Part shown: piece by piece, positions 35,166 to 48,812 of the stretch
Position numbering within the stretch: the first letter of the stretch is position 1
Layout: each line of letters opens with the position of its first letter
NCBI GenBank assembly: GCA_936440205.1
Contig: OW387135.1
Coordinates: 26,638,792-26,702,791, forward strand
Length of the DNA stretch: 64,000 nt
DNA from: Lepidonotus clava
Lineage: Eukaryota > Annelida > Polychaeta > Phyllodocida > Polynoidae
Direction of reading: 5' to 3'
Program-made: the position numbers and the translations under genes
The notes under the pieces: model-generated
The model's database searches: none
What the model was told of the DNA's origin: nothing
The model's input: the letters and a program-made list of their open reading frames with translations, nothing else

Positions 35166-37170
35166 ATACAATCTGATTGGTCAAAACAGATACCTTTTTT
35201 TGTTTCTAATTTTATATCCTTCCTTTCCATATGTGATTTTGGCATAGCTGAATAAACAAAAAGCCTTAAATAGCTGAACTAGATAATGAATTCCCCTTTC
35301 AGTAAGAGATAAGAATGTGCTGTCAAGTACATTCTAGGATTTAGAATTCATTATACTGTATGACAGATGTTCCATTACAAAAATTGAGATATCTCGGCAA
35401 ATAATCAGCCGATTTCAGTTTTACAAAAAGTTTTGGAAAGAGGAACCCCTATTCTATTGAAATAACTCAAAAACCCAACTTTGATTTTTTGGTCCCTAAG
35501 ACTGCTTTTTGCAGAGCCTGTCACATATTCTCACCGCTAAACATCTCTGATAAATCCATTATCGAAAATACTTTCATCGCGCAATGCATAAAATAGATGA
35601 TTCTATGGAAATTCATTCCACAGATTAGGTTCTACACTGTTAGTCAAAAACAGGCAAAATGCACATTCTGAGGCTAGTCTATAAAGGTTATTAGTCAACC
35701 GCATGTAATCATATATATGCTCGGATTATACCTAACACAGCGAAAAAACCTGGAAAGTAATATGGTCTATCCTATTCCGAATCAACATTTAATTTCTAAC
35801 TGCAGCTCAGGTTTATTCCCAACTGTACATGAGTAACCCAACCGCTATTGAAAAGGATACCAGGGATAAAAACAGATATTTAATTTGTGCAGCGATGGCC
35901 AGTCTATCAGCTTAATGGAAACCATCTTTTTACTTTACATTACATGAATGTGCAGCAGGGGCAGAATTTTTCATTACATTAACAAAAAGCCCCTAGGGGA
36001 AAAGCTAAAACAGGATACACTGACAGCAAGCTCACCGAAAGAAAAGTTAGATACAAAACACTACAGGCAGACGCCGAACCATTGAAACCATGCATTATGG
36101 TATAAAAAGACGATGAACATGGAGAAGAAGAGGCGGATGTTGCGCATTTGATATAATGTAATGGATGCATCGCATATATGTGCAAGTTCTGGGCAGAGTA
36201 CATTTCCTCGAGATTTACTGACTATCTGGTTTAAAAAGGATGAGTCAGGTTGATATCAGCGATGATTTATTTGATAATAGCAATGGCAGACTATAGGTGA
36301 ACTATATACACTGGTGGATTAGATTAGCAGAGGCCTATGGTGGAGATGCACTAACTGCAGATGGTGACCTGTCACCATTGTACCAGCAGTAGTCGACCAA
36401 TGTACCTTTCAACATTTTTTTTTTTTCATCATCATGTATACAAAAGTAAGTAATAAAATTTAAAAAGAAAAAAGAAAAAAAAGTATCATCGCTGTTACAT
36501 CACATGGAAGAACACTGCATTGTAGTGAAAACAGTTTGGGGAAAGACCCAAACTGAAACCCAGACCAATCTCTACTTGAATGAGAAAAATAAAGATAAAG
36601 TCTAAATCCTCTTCTCTAAAGTATGTCATTTGATATTTAACTACACAGAGAGGCATAATCAAATCTAATCTAATCACAGCGACAGAAATACGTGAACAGA
36701 AAATTCACATCAGCCAATGAATACACTTAATCCATTGCAGAGCTGTATTGGTCTAGTTCTATATTGATTCAGTTTTATTTGATGTTTGGTATTGCTACTA
36801 GACAGCACTTAGCAATGCGTTTCCGGCAATTTCAAAATATTCTTTGTACAGCAAACCAGTAATTCTATCCTTCACTGCATGATGTTGGATTTAAGGTGGA
36901 ACTGGATTGCCTGGTGGTTGGTTGCTGCTGGAGGAGGTGGAATGAGTGGGGGAGTGGGGGGGGGGGGAGAGAATGTGTTGGTGTAGTAGGAAGAGCAATT
37001 AATCCCCAGCTTAAAGCACGCGAAAACAGGCACTAGTCGTTGTCTACAGCCCTAATGCGTCCACCGCTTGCGGCTTTAAACACTTTTCCACCACACATTA
37101 CATTATAGTTTCATTCCAAATGTAAAATGCATCAGGAGGAAAGGGGGCGGAGGGTGGTGAGTGATCACGC
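35166..37170. other. Gene-free stretch right of the satellite
   Basis: Mostly AT-rich unique sequence, with an A/T homopolymer region at 36415-36485 and a G run near 36955. One CTGGAGGAG word at 36928 marks the return of that motif after the repeat block. No recognisable protein. Confidence 0.5.
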
Positions 37171-37983
37171 TGGAGGTAGTGGTGGTGTACCATTATGGCC
37201 CTGTCTGGTGGCAGAAGCCCTCACCAACAAGGGGTCGTGAGCCCGTCCCCAATGTGCTCGCACGGCCCGAGCTGCTCGCCGAAAAGCAAATTAAATTTTT
37301 CTGTTTTCGGTGAAGGATGGGCCGCTCGTTATACGAGTGGAGGCGCCGCATGCGAGGACGTCACGAGCCGGGGAGATAAAAGCCACGTTAGCAGTGGATC
37401 ATCGAGGTAGCGGCCCCGCTCCGGATCCATATTGCCAACGCCGGAAAACACGCCATGGCCCGCTTAGGCAAACCCGCTCCACTGGCCGACTGGAAATTGG
37501 ATTTTCCTCTCAAACTCACCACCGCCAGCGACTTCGCCGCTTCTGCCCGCCAGGCGCGCCCCGAATCAACTTTTCAAGAAAGTGCAAAAGATTTGAAACA
37601 ATAACTTATTTGGAGTGTGCTAATTTGGTCTCGATCAAACTACTGGGAAGCTAGGACCCTTTGCTTTCTGCACCGCTCTTCGTGATGCAATAAAAGAAAC
37701 GGCTTTACAATCCATCCGTTATCATCTGCCCAGTTAAAGGACGGGTAAAATGCCTAGCTCATTTTTATCTTCCTGCTAGGGGAGGGTTTGCCTGGCCTTT
37801 GTCGCAGCATTGAGCTAGACAAATAGCCGGGAATGATCCATTTTAAAGTGAATAGGATGAGAGCGGGAGCGTCTGTGAGCATAAATGAGCTGCTCACGGC
37901 CAGAAAAGTAGGAGCTTGGAGTTACTGTCTTCTTCTTGCCAATGTCGCGGCCCTCGAGGAACATTGTATTCACACTGGGATAA
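37171..37983. other. CpG-rich then neutral gene-free stretch
   Basis: 37200-37570 is CpG-rich. GAGCTGCTC palindromes lie at 37269 and 37887. Short open frames are present but without family resemblance. A promoter-associated CpG island is possible and no gene start can be assigned. Confidence 0.4.
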
Positions 37984-38190
37984 AGGCACGTGTATGCTTA
38001 CACTTTTCTGGGTGTACGGCTTCATGCATACATTGAGCTTAAGCATACATGTACGATTAAACGCTCATGCGCTTACAATTTTCCAAGTATCTTGGTTCAT
38101 GTATAGAATGGGATAAAGCATACATGTACGATTACACTTTTCTAGTGTTTCATGTATACACTGGAATTAAGCATACATGTACGACTACAT
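37984..38190. repeat. Diverged minisatellite with AAGCATACATGTACGA units
   Basis: AAGCATACATGTACGA starts at 38041, 38116 and 38169, each followed or preceded by TTACACTTTTC and TTCATGTATA-like words. An earlier degenerate unit begins near 37984. The unit is about 55-75 bp. Confidence 0.6.
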
Positions 38191-40000
38191 GCACGTTTGC
38201 GAACAACGACTTAATCAAGCGGTTTTTGTAACCATACATGCCATCGGGACCAGTACATTTTGGGTGTGAATATGTGAATATCTCCTCCCACTCTTTGTAG
38301 ACATTCACGGGCGGTTGCAATTAAATAAGGGAGATCTTGCAACCTGAGCTCAGGCAATACTTCGAGAGCTGTAGCTCTGAAAGCAGACTCTGTTCCACAG
38401 TTTGGCCTTTCCTGATCCCACCGAGATCCGGTTCATATGGCAGCTTAAGCTGGCAGGCCTCTGGAATCTCTAATTACAACGTGTTGCAAGTTCATATTAC
38501 ACTCTGAATTATTAACCGACACGTGCAATCTCAGCTTAATACTGATGGCGGTATGGCGATCTCCCATCTGCATAATATTATATTCAACGGACAACTCTTA
38601 TCTTTATTATTTGTATTATACATTCAAATGCTGACAATGCCAAACTCTTGGTTATCAGATTATGTCCTTTGCATTCTATATTGTTTTTTAGTCCTACACA
38701 TTCAAATGTGTCCATTAACAATATCAATCTGTATATTATGCCCTAAACATTCAGATGCATTTGTTGACAATACCAATCTTTACATCTTCAATTTTGTCCT
38801 ATACATTAATAGTAATATTATTGTGTCGCATACATTTAAATGTATCTGTTAACAATACCAACCCTTATATCGTGTCCTAAATATTGGGATATGCTTCGAA
38901 AATGCCTATTTTGATATTGAACCCTCTTCATGTTTAAGGATTCTCCGCTTCTATCAATGCTTTAGACCAATGCTCAAACGTGATCTTATTTCAAAGAACC
39001 TGTACGATTCTAAATTATGACCATTCTAAATTGAGACCAGTTTTACGTTGTCAGTGTGTATCAATCCTCCACATGGCAATCCAATTTCCAGTTGAACAGA
39101 AACTAGTGAGGCGACGAATACGAGAAACGAGGACTTCCCCAAATCAACTTTCACACGCGACTCGAACGCATCAATTCACTGTCTCATCTCATTTCGGTCT
39201 CTGATTTTCCAACTATCTAGATAATTTCTTTTCAAATGACAAATTTCTATACGGATTCGGAGAATTGTTGCAACTATTTATTTGGAAGGAAGAGATTGAG
39301 CCCACTTCTTTTCCTAGATGGTTTCCCTTTATCATTTTGATTCATATCTACATTTATGAAATCTCTTATGAAAAGTTTGTCACGCGATTTATATGCGACA
39401 AGATACGAATAATAGAATAATGGGAAGTTAACGAAGGAAAGCAAGATTCATATGATATCTCCCCTGCAATAAAAGCATGTATTCTCAATACGTTTATCAA
39501 TCATATTCATAAATCTAGAAATTACAGTTTTATATATTTTCGGAAATTATTATTACCCATTAGATATCATACAGGCCTATTTACATCCATACACAAAAGC
39601 GGTTCTTTATGCAATACAGGTATAATATATACTGCGTACTGTCTTCCTCTTAGGCTCCCTGATATATGTAACAACTACCATCACCAGAGGAGTAATGTAT
39701 CATAGACATTCCCCAGGTCATAAACTCCTGATGAAACGCACATGGAGAAAAATATCAATAGGAAAAGGTGGAATAAGATCCAGCTGGCCGGTAGCGGGCA
39801 GGTGATAAACGTTACCAAAAACATTACCAAAAAATGGCCGATTGATACAAAAACCGGCCGATTGCAACATCTATCTTGTGTTGCAACAGCCGGCCACTGG
39901 CATCTGGTCCGGTGCACTCTTTGTCCCGTGTGACACCGACCTTAGCTTTGATGAGGGCTTTGTTTTATGGGTACGGCCCATGCAGTAGCAGCACCCACCC
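38191..40000. other. AT-rich gene-free stretch
   Basis: Apart from the minisatellite at 38603-38890, no structure was recognised and no open frame looks genuine. Confidence 0.5.
38603..38890. repeat. Diverged tandem repeat with ACATTCAAATG ... AACAATACCAA units
   Basis: Four or so loosely spaced units (near 38621, 38697, 38745 and 38829) share ACATTYAAATG, GTTAACAATACCAAYC and a following TTTATAT/TTACAT block. An open frame through it follows from the repeat and gives a hydrophobic, repetitive translation. Confidence 0.55.
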
Positions 40001-41640
40001 CCTCCCCACTCCTCCAGGATCTCCTCCTACTGCCAATCTTCTCATATTAGTAACTGTGGGAGCCCTGCCAGCCCCTGCCAGCCCCTGCCTACATCCTACC
40101 AGCCCTCCCTCCCTCCCTTCCTCCAGGGCTAATTAAAGCCGCGTTGAGGGTAATTCAGTGGCTGTCAGGTTGGCTAGAAAAATCTGTCCTCCGACTCTGA
40201 TCGGTTGTTTACCTCATCAATTTGCTTTGGGTATAGAGATGTGGCGTATGTTGGGGACTGTCAGGTGCTTCTTCATGTGAATGTGTTAATTAGCTGCTTC
40301 AACGTTGATTACTTTAATTAAATGTTACAAGTCGTATTTCATGTTCAGAATGCCAGTCCGTCCACGTGGTACTGTGGTAGTGGTACGGCAGCCGATCGAA
40401 ATGAATTAGGCGTCATATTGCTGGAATGAACATACGTAATATTCTCTATTTTCGGATCTGCTGTTGCATAAACATTCAAGTGCATAGAATATAGAATGTC
40501 CTCAAACCATTAAATAGATATAATTATTTCTAATCCTTCACCGTCGAACGAGTAACTGTCATACGTGTTGCTGTCTATAGTCTTAATAATACTCGAGAAC
40601 ATTAGAACTTTTCTGACCAGCTACCCATTTATAATTTTGCTGATCCATCCTCATACCTCCAGTAGATACCCAAATTCACAATAAAGATAACAACCCCCTT
40701 GAACACTCCATCAACTCAGAACTCCACGTGACCCAAGCCCCTCCTCCAGTACTTCCGGATCCGGCGCCCAACTTCTCCATGGCAACGCAGGTGGGAAGGA
40801 GGACGCCATTAACCGCGGAGCAGAACGGGTTTCCCGCCAAGATTTCAACAGGTGAGACAACTCCTCCAGGGTCTAATACTAATGGATATGTTTAAGGAAT
40901 TTTAACGAATAAGAGAAATGAGTAACTTACCCTGACGAGCGACATGGCCGTTGAGTGACTGGTATCTCCGCCCAAAAAGACGCAATGTCAACAAGTAGCG
41001 CAACAACAACAACAATCACAACAACAACAACAAAGCGTCCGTCGGCTTTCTTTGAGTACTCAACACCTTCACTCTCCTCCGGTCGCTGCCTCCTCCAGTA
41101 GGTAAAGCCAGGAGTAGGCCGGGGCCCCTCCCACTTTTTCCTCTTAAAGAGCTGGCAGATGGCGGCCAATGCGGCAGGGGGGAGGGGGGCGTTGCTATAG
41201 CAACGTGGGCGAGCTGTGTCACGTGTAGGTTGGAGGAGGGGGAGGGGAAAGGGGGTGGGGAGGGGAAAGGGGGTGGGGAGGTTCCACTGGCACCGATCTC
41301 GGGCAGGGAGGGGGGCTGGATGGGGGAGGGAGGGGGGCCTCCACTGCCAGGGTTGCGTGTCGCGCTGATTAAAGATCGAAGCTCGGCCCCGACGTCGGAG
41401 GCAGAGGATGGGGAGTGGAGTCAGAGGAAGAAGGGGGTAAGGTACGGCTGGAGAAGGGGGGCAGTATGAGGCAGGGGGGGGGGGGGACACTGGTGTGGGG
41501 TGGGGGTCTTTTTAAAAATTCATCAGCAGCTAGTGGGCGCGATCCCAGCCTCTCGGGCTGACGGCTAATTAAATTCGCAGACACCAATCAGATGCGGATA
41601 AATTAGGCCGGCTTCTACCTGCCTCCTGGCCCCCTTAGCG
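40001..41640. other. GC-rich, motif-dense gene-free stretch
   Basis: CTCCTCCAG occurs at 40009, 40741, 40861 and 41090, the highest density of this word in the window. A CAA microsatellite lies at 41001-41034 and G-rich tracts at 41230-41500. A 187-codon reverse frame (40927-41490) is Pro-rich at one end and Val-rich where it crosses the CAA repeat, so it is better explained by composition than by selection. A palindrome GTTGCTATAGCAAC near 41195 resembles an X-box. Confidence 0.45.
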
Positions 41641-44600
41641 GTGGTAGTGGTGGTAGGCGCGGACGGGGTTTTGGTGGAGAACTAATGATGATTGTGATTG
41701 CTAAGCACGGCATGGTGCATGTCCATCAAGTGAGTCGCTGGTCGGTCTTAGCCGACAAAAACACACACATCGGACTACTAGATCCCAGTTCTACCGCAGC
41801 AAACCCACTGAGATCCCAGTTCTACCGCAGAGGTTCCCCAGCCTTATCGCTCATACTGTTCACGGGGGAATAGGTGGAAAATCCCAATTCACGATCAAGT
41901 AGCTGAACTAAAAAAGACTAATTATTTTTTCAAACCTCCACCACATTTTATCATGAAATTCCACATTCCAAAATTCAAAGAGATGTTTTTAAGTGCTTAC
42001 ATTCACGATTCGATCAGAAGTCTAGGTATGCGGACAGAATAGTTTTCTAGATTATGGAAACAATAGTTTTCTAGGTAGCCGAACAAAATAGTGTTCTAGG
42101 TTGGGGATAGACGTAGCGTGCATCAGAGTGATCAGTCAGTCGATGGGTGGGTTGGTGGTTCAAACCAAGAAATCCCAATTAACATGGGATCAACACCCTC
42201 CCAACAGGCAGACCCCTCCATACCACCATACCTTCTACCAAAAAAGCAGACCGAGGGTTGCGTGTACATGCAACTCCTTCCCCAACCCCATCGACAACCT
42301 CATGGGGCCAGTCATTGGTTGCCGTTGCACACAATACTGGAGGCTGGAGTCATACGTCTCTCAGTGAAGGTGAAGTAAACATCCTCCTAGTTGGCACCCA
42401 GGAGAGCAGCGATGGTCTACCACGGAGGTGTAAGCTAAAGTGGTCGCGGTTGACATTCTAGGAGCAATGTATTGTGAAATCAGTCAGAACCGCTCACTGG
42501 CCACTATGTACAGTTATGTGTCAAAAGTGTTATATTTCATAAAGGCCTACGTGTTATATACTGTATTTATTACTCATTTCAGCATGTCATATCACTGAAA
42601 AGCAAGGGTGACCGTGATTTAGCTAGGTACTGTATATTATAGTCCTTTGAAAAAAGAGCAGCATCACGTCTTCTTACCTTTTAGTATGGTAACATCAAGG
42701 ACCATGAAATTGTTAGACACGTGAGGGATTGTGTATCATACGGTCAGGCGTGGCGGTGATTCTCTATTAAATCTTTAGTTTGGGTCTTTATTTTGTGGCA
42801 CTGCCTGATCATTCTGCACTTAGGAGAATGATGGCATGGTTTCCTAGACCTATACCAAAACAGGCAAAAGGGTGTGGGATTCCTATATAATGAGCTTGGT
42901 CAATCCCGTCTATCTGGTCTGTGCGAGAAAGAAATTATATATGAAAAAGACGAACTTTAACCAGGCAATGTAACGTTGTCAAGGCAAGTTATCCTTTGAA
43001 ATACTGTTAGGACATATAATTTATCAGAATCATTATTTACAGAACTTAACAAAAAGAGAACTTTTGTTACACATCCCTCCAGTTAGAACACCAGATCACT
43101 GCTCCAGTTAGCAGACCAAATCATTGATGCTATTGTTTGTCAGATCCCATCTAATTGAGATGACAATGTCTCCCAAGTCCCTTATGTGTCGGTAACGACT
43201 ATTCATATTTCATGTGAGCTGGGGCTCGGGCAAAAAGCTGCGCATCCCATTACGTGAGGTATTAGCAGAGTGTAAGATTAACGTAGATACCCTCAGGGAG
43301 CCAGGCGGCCGCTGCGGCCCCAGCTATTACTTCTCATTATCGTCCTTCACGCTAAGCTACTAAGAAAGACCTTAAAAAATAGACACAGGGTCTGTCTTTG
43401 ACAGCCCAAGAACACGGAATCTCGCGCCCCATCACGTGATACATATTTGCCTTTCGCTGGTTCCAGCGGTCTCAATGTGTGCATAGTTTACACCGCCAGG
43501 CGACGCCCTGGGCATACACCGGAAACACGTGACGTCCCCAGGTGGGGCCCCGCCAGGAGGAGCCACCTGTCTCTGACATCCGGGGCTGCGCGCAGTTTCT
43601 TCCGGTCGCCCCTAGAGGTCGCTCTAGTCGCTGGTGCAGATGTTTAATGTCGGTCGAGTCGCACCGTCCCTCCCTCCGGGACAGAAGAGTTCTATCTTAT
43701 CACCGCAACCAGCAACAGAGCCAGGCGTCTTGATAGCAGCGGCGTGGCTTTTCCTAACATATTCTATTCTTCTTCTCCTTATCTCCCCTTAATCTATTTA
43801 GCTTGCTATTTCTTCTTTTCCCAACCTGGAGGAGGGTTAGATGGGTGCCAAGACCAGCCACAGTGCACAGACTCACAGCAGACCACCCATCATCGGTTCC
43901 TCCTTTCAGGTACTCCAGGGAGTTAACTTGAATTATTTGTAGAACTAAGATTTTACTGAGTAGGGGAGAAAAACAACCCCACCTACTTCTGGTTTAAATA
44001 AATCACGCAATCCCCCCGAGCGGTCGGATCGGATGCACAAAGCTTGCGTGCTGGACCATCGTACATTTAACGCGTCACAATTCGCCACACTTTTAAACCA
44101 CCTGTTTTCTTACAACAACCTTGTATTCTCCGGACATAAATGCCACTGATAAAATATTCTGGGGTTGCTAGCAAGCTCACTCATCCATCAATCCGTCCAT
44201 CCATGCTTAAATCATTCAACACTCACCAAGCCGCTCTCAATTTGCCAAGCTACACAAAATACGGAATTTTATCAATTATTTTTCTCTTATTAAAAAAAGG
44301 ATTTATGTCACAAATATAGCTGAGATAAGAGATACTTAAAGTTTATAATAGGTGCTGCGTCGGGGAGTTCTAAAACTCCTTTAGTACTTCATCTCAAGGT
44401 TTTTAACTAAAAAAAATCCGACCTTCCCTGCCCAGTCTGTCCAGGTTCTAGTCCGTGGCAGTTCCTTTTACAGTAGTTTTTTTTCTGTTCGGCCCGTCGT
44501 CATGAACCGGACTAATATCATGTGAAAGGTGCAGGCCCAACACGTGCTGGAGACAGGTTTTGTCCGCCGTCTCCCATTTCTTTTTCTTGGTCGTCACGCC

Positions 44601-46290
44601 ACCCAACCCGCCTGCCCCTGCCCACTCCTCCAGTGGCGAATCGAACCCGACACTACTGCCTGATGAGGATACTCCTGAGCAAATAAGACACTCTGCTGAA
44701 TTAAAATCTTTATTTGAAATTAGTCTTTTTGCAGAATATGCACATATGTGACTGTTTAGTATTCCATACACAGTAAGTACGTCTTTTTTTCTAAATGATT
44801 TGTTTTCTTAAAGATTGAAAATGAAGTACATCATTGGAAAAACTAGGTTGGGTGTTGCACATGAAATCGGCCATTGCTGTATCGGATTGGATAGAATGAT
44901 ATTTACAAGGCTGATCTATGGAGCGAAAAATAAGAATAGCATTGAGATATACTGGACATTTCTAACCTTTCCTTATATTCTCTAAATAATGTTGTTGTGT
45001 TTAGCTTGATGTCGTGCCAAGAACAATGTACTCCTATTTGCATTAAGGGTATTGAGAACATTCAACAATCTAATACTGTTTGCATTTGCAATCTGTTATT
45101 GTACTGTTGCACACTAATTCCTCGCATGCTGTAAATACTCAGGATTACGCAGGTGCGTCCAATAAAAACAAAAAAGAAACAAATAATGCAGACTCCCCAA
45201 CCATCACCTTTTCCCTGCGTGAATCCACAAACCTTCACCCCATCATTTATACAGTCTGCATTATCCCTACGACCAACCAATGTGCCCCATTCCCTCCTGT
45301 TCCTGAGACAACACCACCTGGTGGCAAACCTGCACAGCACAGGGAAAAGAAAAACTTATCTCGGCGTCAGAAAATATTAGCCCACGGACGCACACACGCA
45401 CAGGATGCTCTCCACGGGAGTTTAACTTTTTTTTGGAATTTGTGAAATATTTCTCGGGAAGAGAAACGGTCCCACTGCTGGAGGAAAGGGAGACACTGGA
45501 GGAGTATGGAGGGCTGTTGTTCGGGTTTGATAGAGGAGTGGCGGCCGGCTGTGGTTTGTGGGGAGGGGGTTAGAACAGGTTATAGTGTCTGGTGGGAGAG
45601 TCTCCTCCTGTGATCAATGAAGGTCATAAGGATTTGAGTGGATCCTACTGGAGAAGCTTCCCATTGTTCTAATAGGATATGCCTACATGGTGGTTTAAGT
45701 GTGCACAGCCAATGACAAACTTTGACAGCAATCAACTACCAATTTATACCTTTTAATTTAACAAATTCATTATGGGACGGTAATGGAGAAAAACATGATG
45801 TGTCATAGCAACCAACAGATATTAAAAAAAGATCTTTATCACAATCACTTTTCCTTCTCGAATTGAATTTTAAATGCCTCCCGAGTGAACAACCTGCTTT
45901 TAATCTACTATAGACCACCGTTTTTCCCCTGAGTCGATGTGGCATTTTGGACATTACTGTCTTAAAGAGTTCAATTTGCCTACATATTCTTTACAGACAG
46001 GTTGAGATGACTTACAGGTGAGAACCTTCCAGGTGTTCACTATAAACATTGTCTGACTAGTAGCCCTAAGGTGTCCTCCTGTATCTCTCGAGTATCGTGA
46101 CATTATCCAAGATCCTCTTACAATCTTCATAATTCATAACCGCCGAGCTATGCATCATCCCCAATGCCCAGTGACATCCCTTCTCCCTCAGCCACGGGCA
46201 GATGTCACTCAAGTACTGGTCAGTGACAGGAACCACAGAAATGCCTACCCCTAATGTCCGAAGGGGGCAGTGTCGGGTGGGCAGGTATTA
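41641..46290. other. Gene-free stretch
   Basis: No convincing coding sequence. It holds an exact 19-bp direct repeat (41781-41830), CTCCTCCAG-type words at 43826 (reverse), 44625 and 45496 (reverse), and a CpG-rich patch near 43490-43640. Confidence 0.5.
41781..41830. repeat. Exact 19-bp direct repeat
   Basis: GATCCCAGTTCTACCGCAG is present at 41781-41799 and 41812-41830, starts 31 bp apart, with no visible difference. Confidence 0.9.
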
Positions 46291-46299
46291 TGTACTGAC

Positions 46300-46614
46300 G
46301 AAGCCACTTCGGAGACCAATACACGAACTACAGAATAGAGCACTTTTAACCAAGGAAAGCTGCAACAGATGAAGCCACTACAGAGCTATAAATGAAGCCA
46401 CCGGTGAAGCCACAGACTGCTCGGTAAACCTAAGTGAAGCCACTCCAGGGTGTGGGACCATGGAGGTGGTCACTTTAGCAGTACATAAAGCCCGGGTATA
46501 CAAGAAGGCTGACCACCCACACTGCTTTTCATGGACAAACCATCCAGGGGAGATTGCAGGTAATACTGGGAAGGGGCATTACTGAAGGCAGTGTATTGGC
46601 ACTATAGAAGCCAC
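46300..46614 (+). promoter_or_regulatory. Cluster of six GAAGCCAC words
   Basis: GAAGCCAC occurs in the same orientation at 46300, 46371, 46394, 46406, 46436 and 46607, usually as TGAAGCCAC. The spacing is irregular, so this is not a simple tandem repeat. I do not recognise the motif. A clustered binding site or the remnant of a decayed minisatellite are the two readings. Confidence 0.35.
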
Positions 46615-48800
46615 TTTGGTGAGCACATCAGGAGCTGCTCCTCACGGACTCGGCGAGCAGCTCGCCAGCCAACAGACACGTCGATGGCCAGAGGCGGGGG
46701 CGGCCAGACGCACAGACGTTGGCATGCAAAGAGACTGAGGCAGTTAGACTCGACAAGGAATAGACTAGAGCACCTTTCAAGACGGGCCGTGCCACTGTTC
46801 TGTCATTTGCCGGGCCTTTGGGACCGTCTGCTCCAGGGTCTTTTCCCCATTCCTTAGCACCCCCTCTCCCCTCCGGCCGACCTGTTCCACCTCCCGGACC
46901 CTAGCCCTCTCCAATCTGTCACTTGACCGAATGTCAATACACGAACTGCGGATAGGCTTTCACTTGGATTCAATGGATTTCTTCCAGACTTTGCCGCGAC
47001 GCCTTAAGCAAATGTGTCAGAACTGATTTCCAGGCGTTTCAAAATCTACTTAGCGAAACGTGTCATACGATACTGCGACACGAACACTTTTTAAGGCATT
47101 AGCCCCGCCTGCGCTTGTTCAATCCAGTTCCACCACACCCTAAAAAATTCAACCTGTCTTATTTGCCGACCTCATACTGCCAGGAATTCCCCAGCATTAT
47201 TAACAAGATTTCATTAATTTAAAACCCGCCAGGAAGCATTAAAACCATACATGGAATAATTAAAGTGCCCCCGAACGAGTAAAACATTCAAATCTATTGG
47301 CGGATGTCGTCTTTTCCCTCAATTCCCACGGACCTTTAAGTGCAAACTCAAAGAGGTCATTCTGCATTTGGGGTTTATTTAAGGGCTATTTTTAGGATTA
47401 AAGGGCAGTTAAGAGCAGCTCGGGCATTTGACATTCTAACCCTATAGCTCACGCCCTGCTTTGAAGGCTCACCTCCGCCGAGACCTGTTCTGGGAAGTAA
47501 TTTACTTATCTAACACTCCCCACGGGACTGCCCCTCCATTAACTACGATCCCGGTCTGACATAAAACAAGGAGACGGACAGAGCCGTAGGTAAGCCGTCA
47601 TCCCGGGAACTGCTCTTTAATGTGTTCTTTAAGCCCCCAGATAATTAGAACTGGTACCTTTGGACGATGTACGGGCTAATAGCCTTCGCGAGAAAGGGCT
47701 TGATCGTTGTTACAGATCTAGCCTGGTCAGTTTCATACTATGTGCATATAAGGGCCTAAGCTTTTTTCCTATTCACTTTATCTTGGATTTAAACTTGCTC
47801 GACCTTAATCTTATAAGGCGGATTATATAAGGTTTTAGCATAATGCTCAAAAGGCGCGATCAATTTCTTATCTTCGTTAAGTCGATCCTGGTATAAGCAT
47901 TGCTGTAGGCATTGGTGTGGTTGTAAATAACATACAGACCTTCATAATAAGCCTACCGCGATTACACACAGTAAACGGAGTCCAGGGAACGACTCGGTAT
48001 CGCGTGTTATCTCCCCAGCGAGCTGCTCGGACCTCCACTAACCCCCAAGCCCTAGCGGCGCTCCTGGATGGGATGAGGGGCGCTGCGCACCTTTGAAATC
48101 AAATCTACCATGCCTGACCCCAAGCGCCTACCCGTGTTACAGTTGTCGCAGTCGCCATCGTCGACCTACCGGTGCGCGCCGCCTCAATATAATTATGGCC
48201 GCCTCCAGGAGACGCTGGACTCTCACCTCTTTCCGGTTCCGCTTCCAGTTTCCGCCACAAGCAAAAGAAACCCTGCTTGCCCACATAGCGATTGTTTCAC
48301 TAACGCGATTCTGAAATAGTAGTTTCACAATTTGGAAAATTTTCCAAGTTAGGAAACTGTAGGGCCCTAAACGAAGTAACGCCGGGTGTTTGACAAGTCT
48401 CCCGGTATTCTCATAATGCAGTAAAACTGGCAGGGAACATTGATTGACAGATAGACGTCGGTGAACGTCGCCCGACGGGTAGAGAGTGATGTAAACCTAT
48501 CGGCACAATCCTGAGTTCTGGGCTGATCCAATTGCCTGTCTTTCTACTGCAGTAAAACCGTTTGGCGCCCACGGCCTCCATTTACAGCTCCTTGTATGTG
48601 GCGGCGACAGGGTGCCATGTGCGCCGCCCGAGTCGCAGACGTAACACAATCGCCTGTTTAATTCGCCGACAGCCCGTAAGGCGGCGCCCCACACTGCGGG
48701 GTGCTTACGCCCTGTGCGCCATTCCATTATGGTGTATTGACGCCCCCTGGTCACAATGTACAGCAGTCTAGGCCCTACTGCTATGTATGGAAGTATAGAC
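46615..48800. other. Gene-free stretch with four GAGCWGCTC palindromes
   Basis: The palindrome occurs at 46632, 46655, 47413 and 48020. A CpG-rich patch covers about 48000-48290 and 48560-48720. No recognisable gene. Confidence 0.5.
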
Positions 48801-48812
48801 CTTTTTCATTAG

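Noticed and set aside
38523-38852. 109-codon hydrophobic, cysteine-containing frame
   Set aside because: It runs through a diverged tandem repeat, and the repeated peptide follows the DNA repeat. There is no start context or homology.
40927-41490. 187-codon reverse frame with a hydrophobic Val-rich end
   Set aside because: The hydrophobic part is the read-out of a CAA microsatellite and the rest of purine/pyrimidine tracts. It is not evidence for a membrane protein.
44625-44665. TCGAACCC/GGGTTCGA-like word resembling a tRNA T-loop
   Set aside because: No matching A-box or cloverleaf could be drawn around it, and the adjacent bases belong to a CTCCTCCAG motif.
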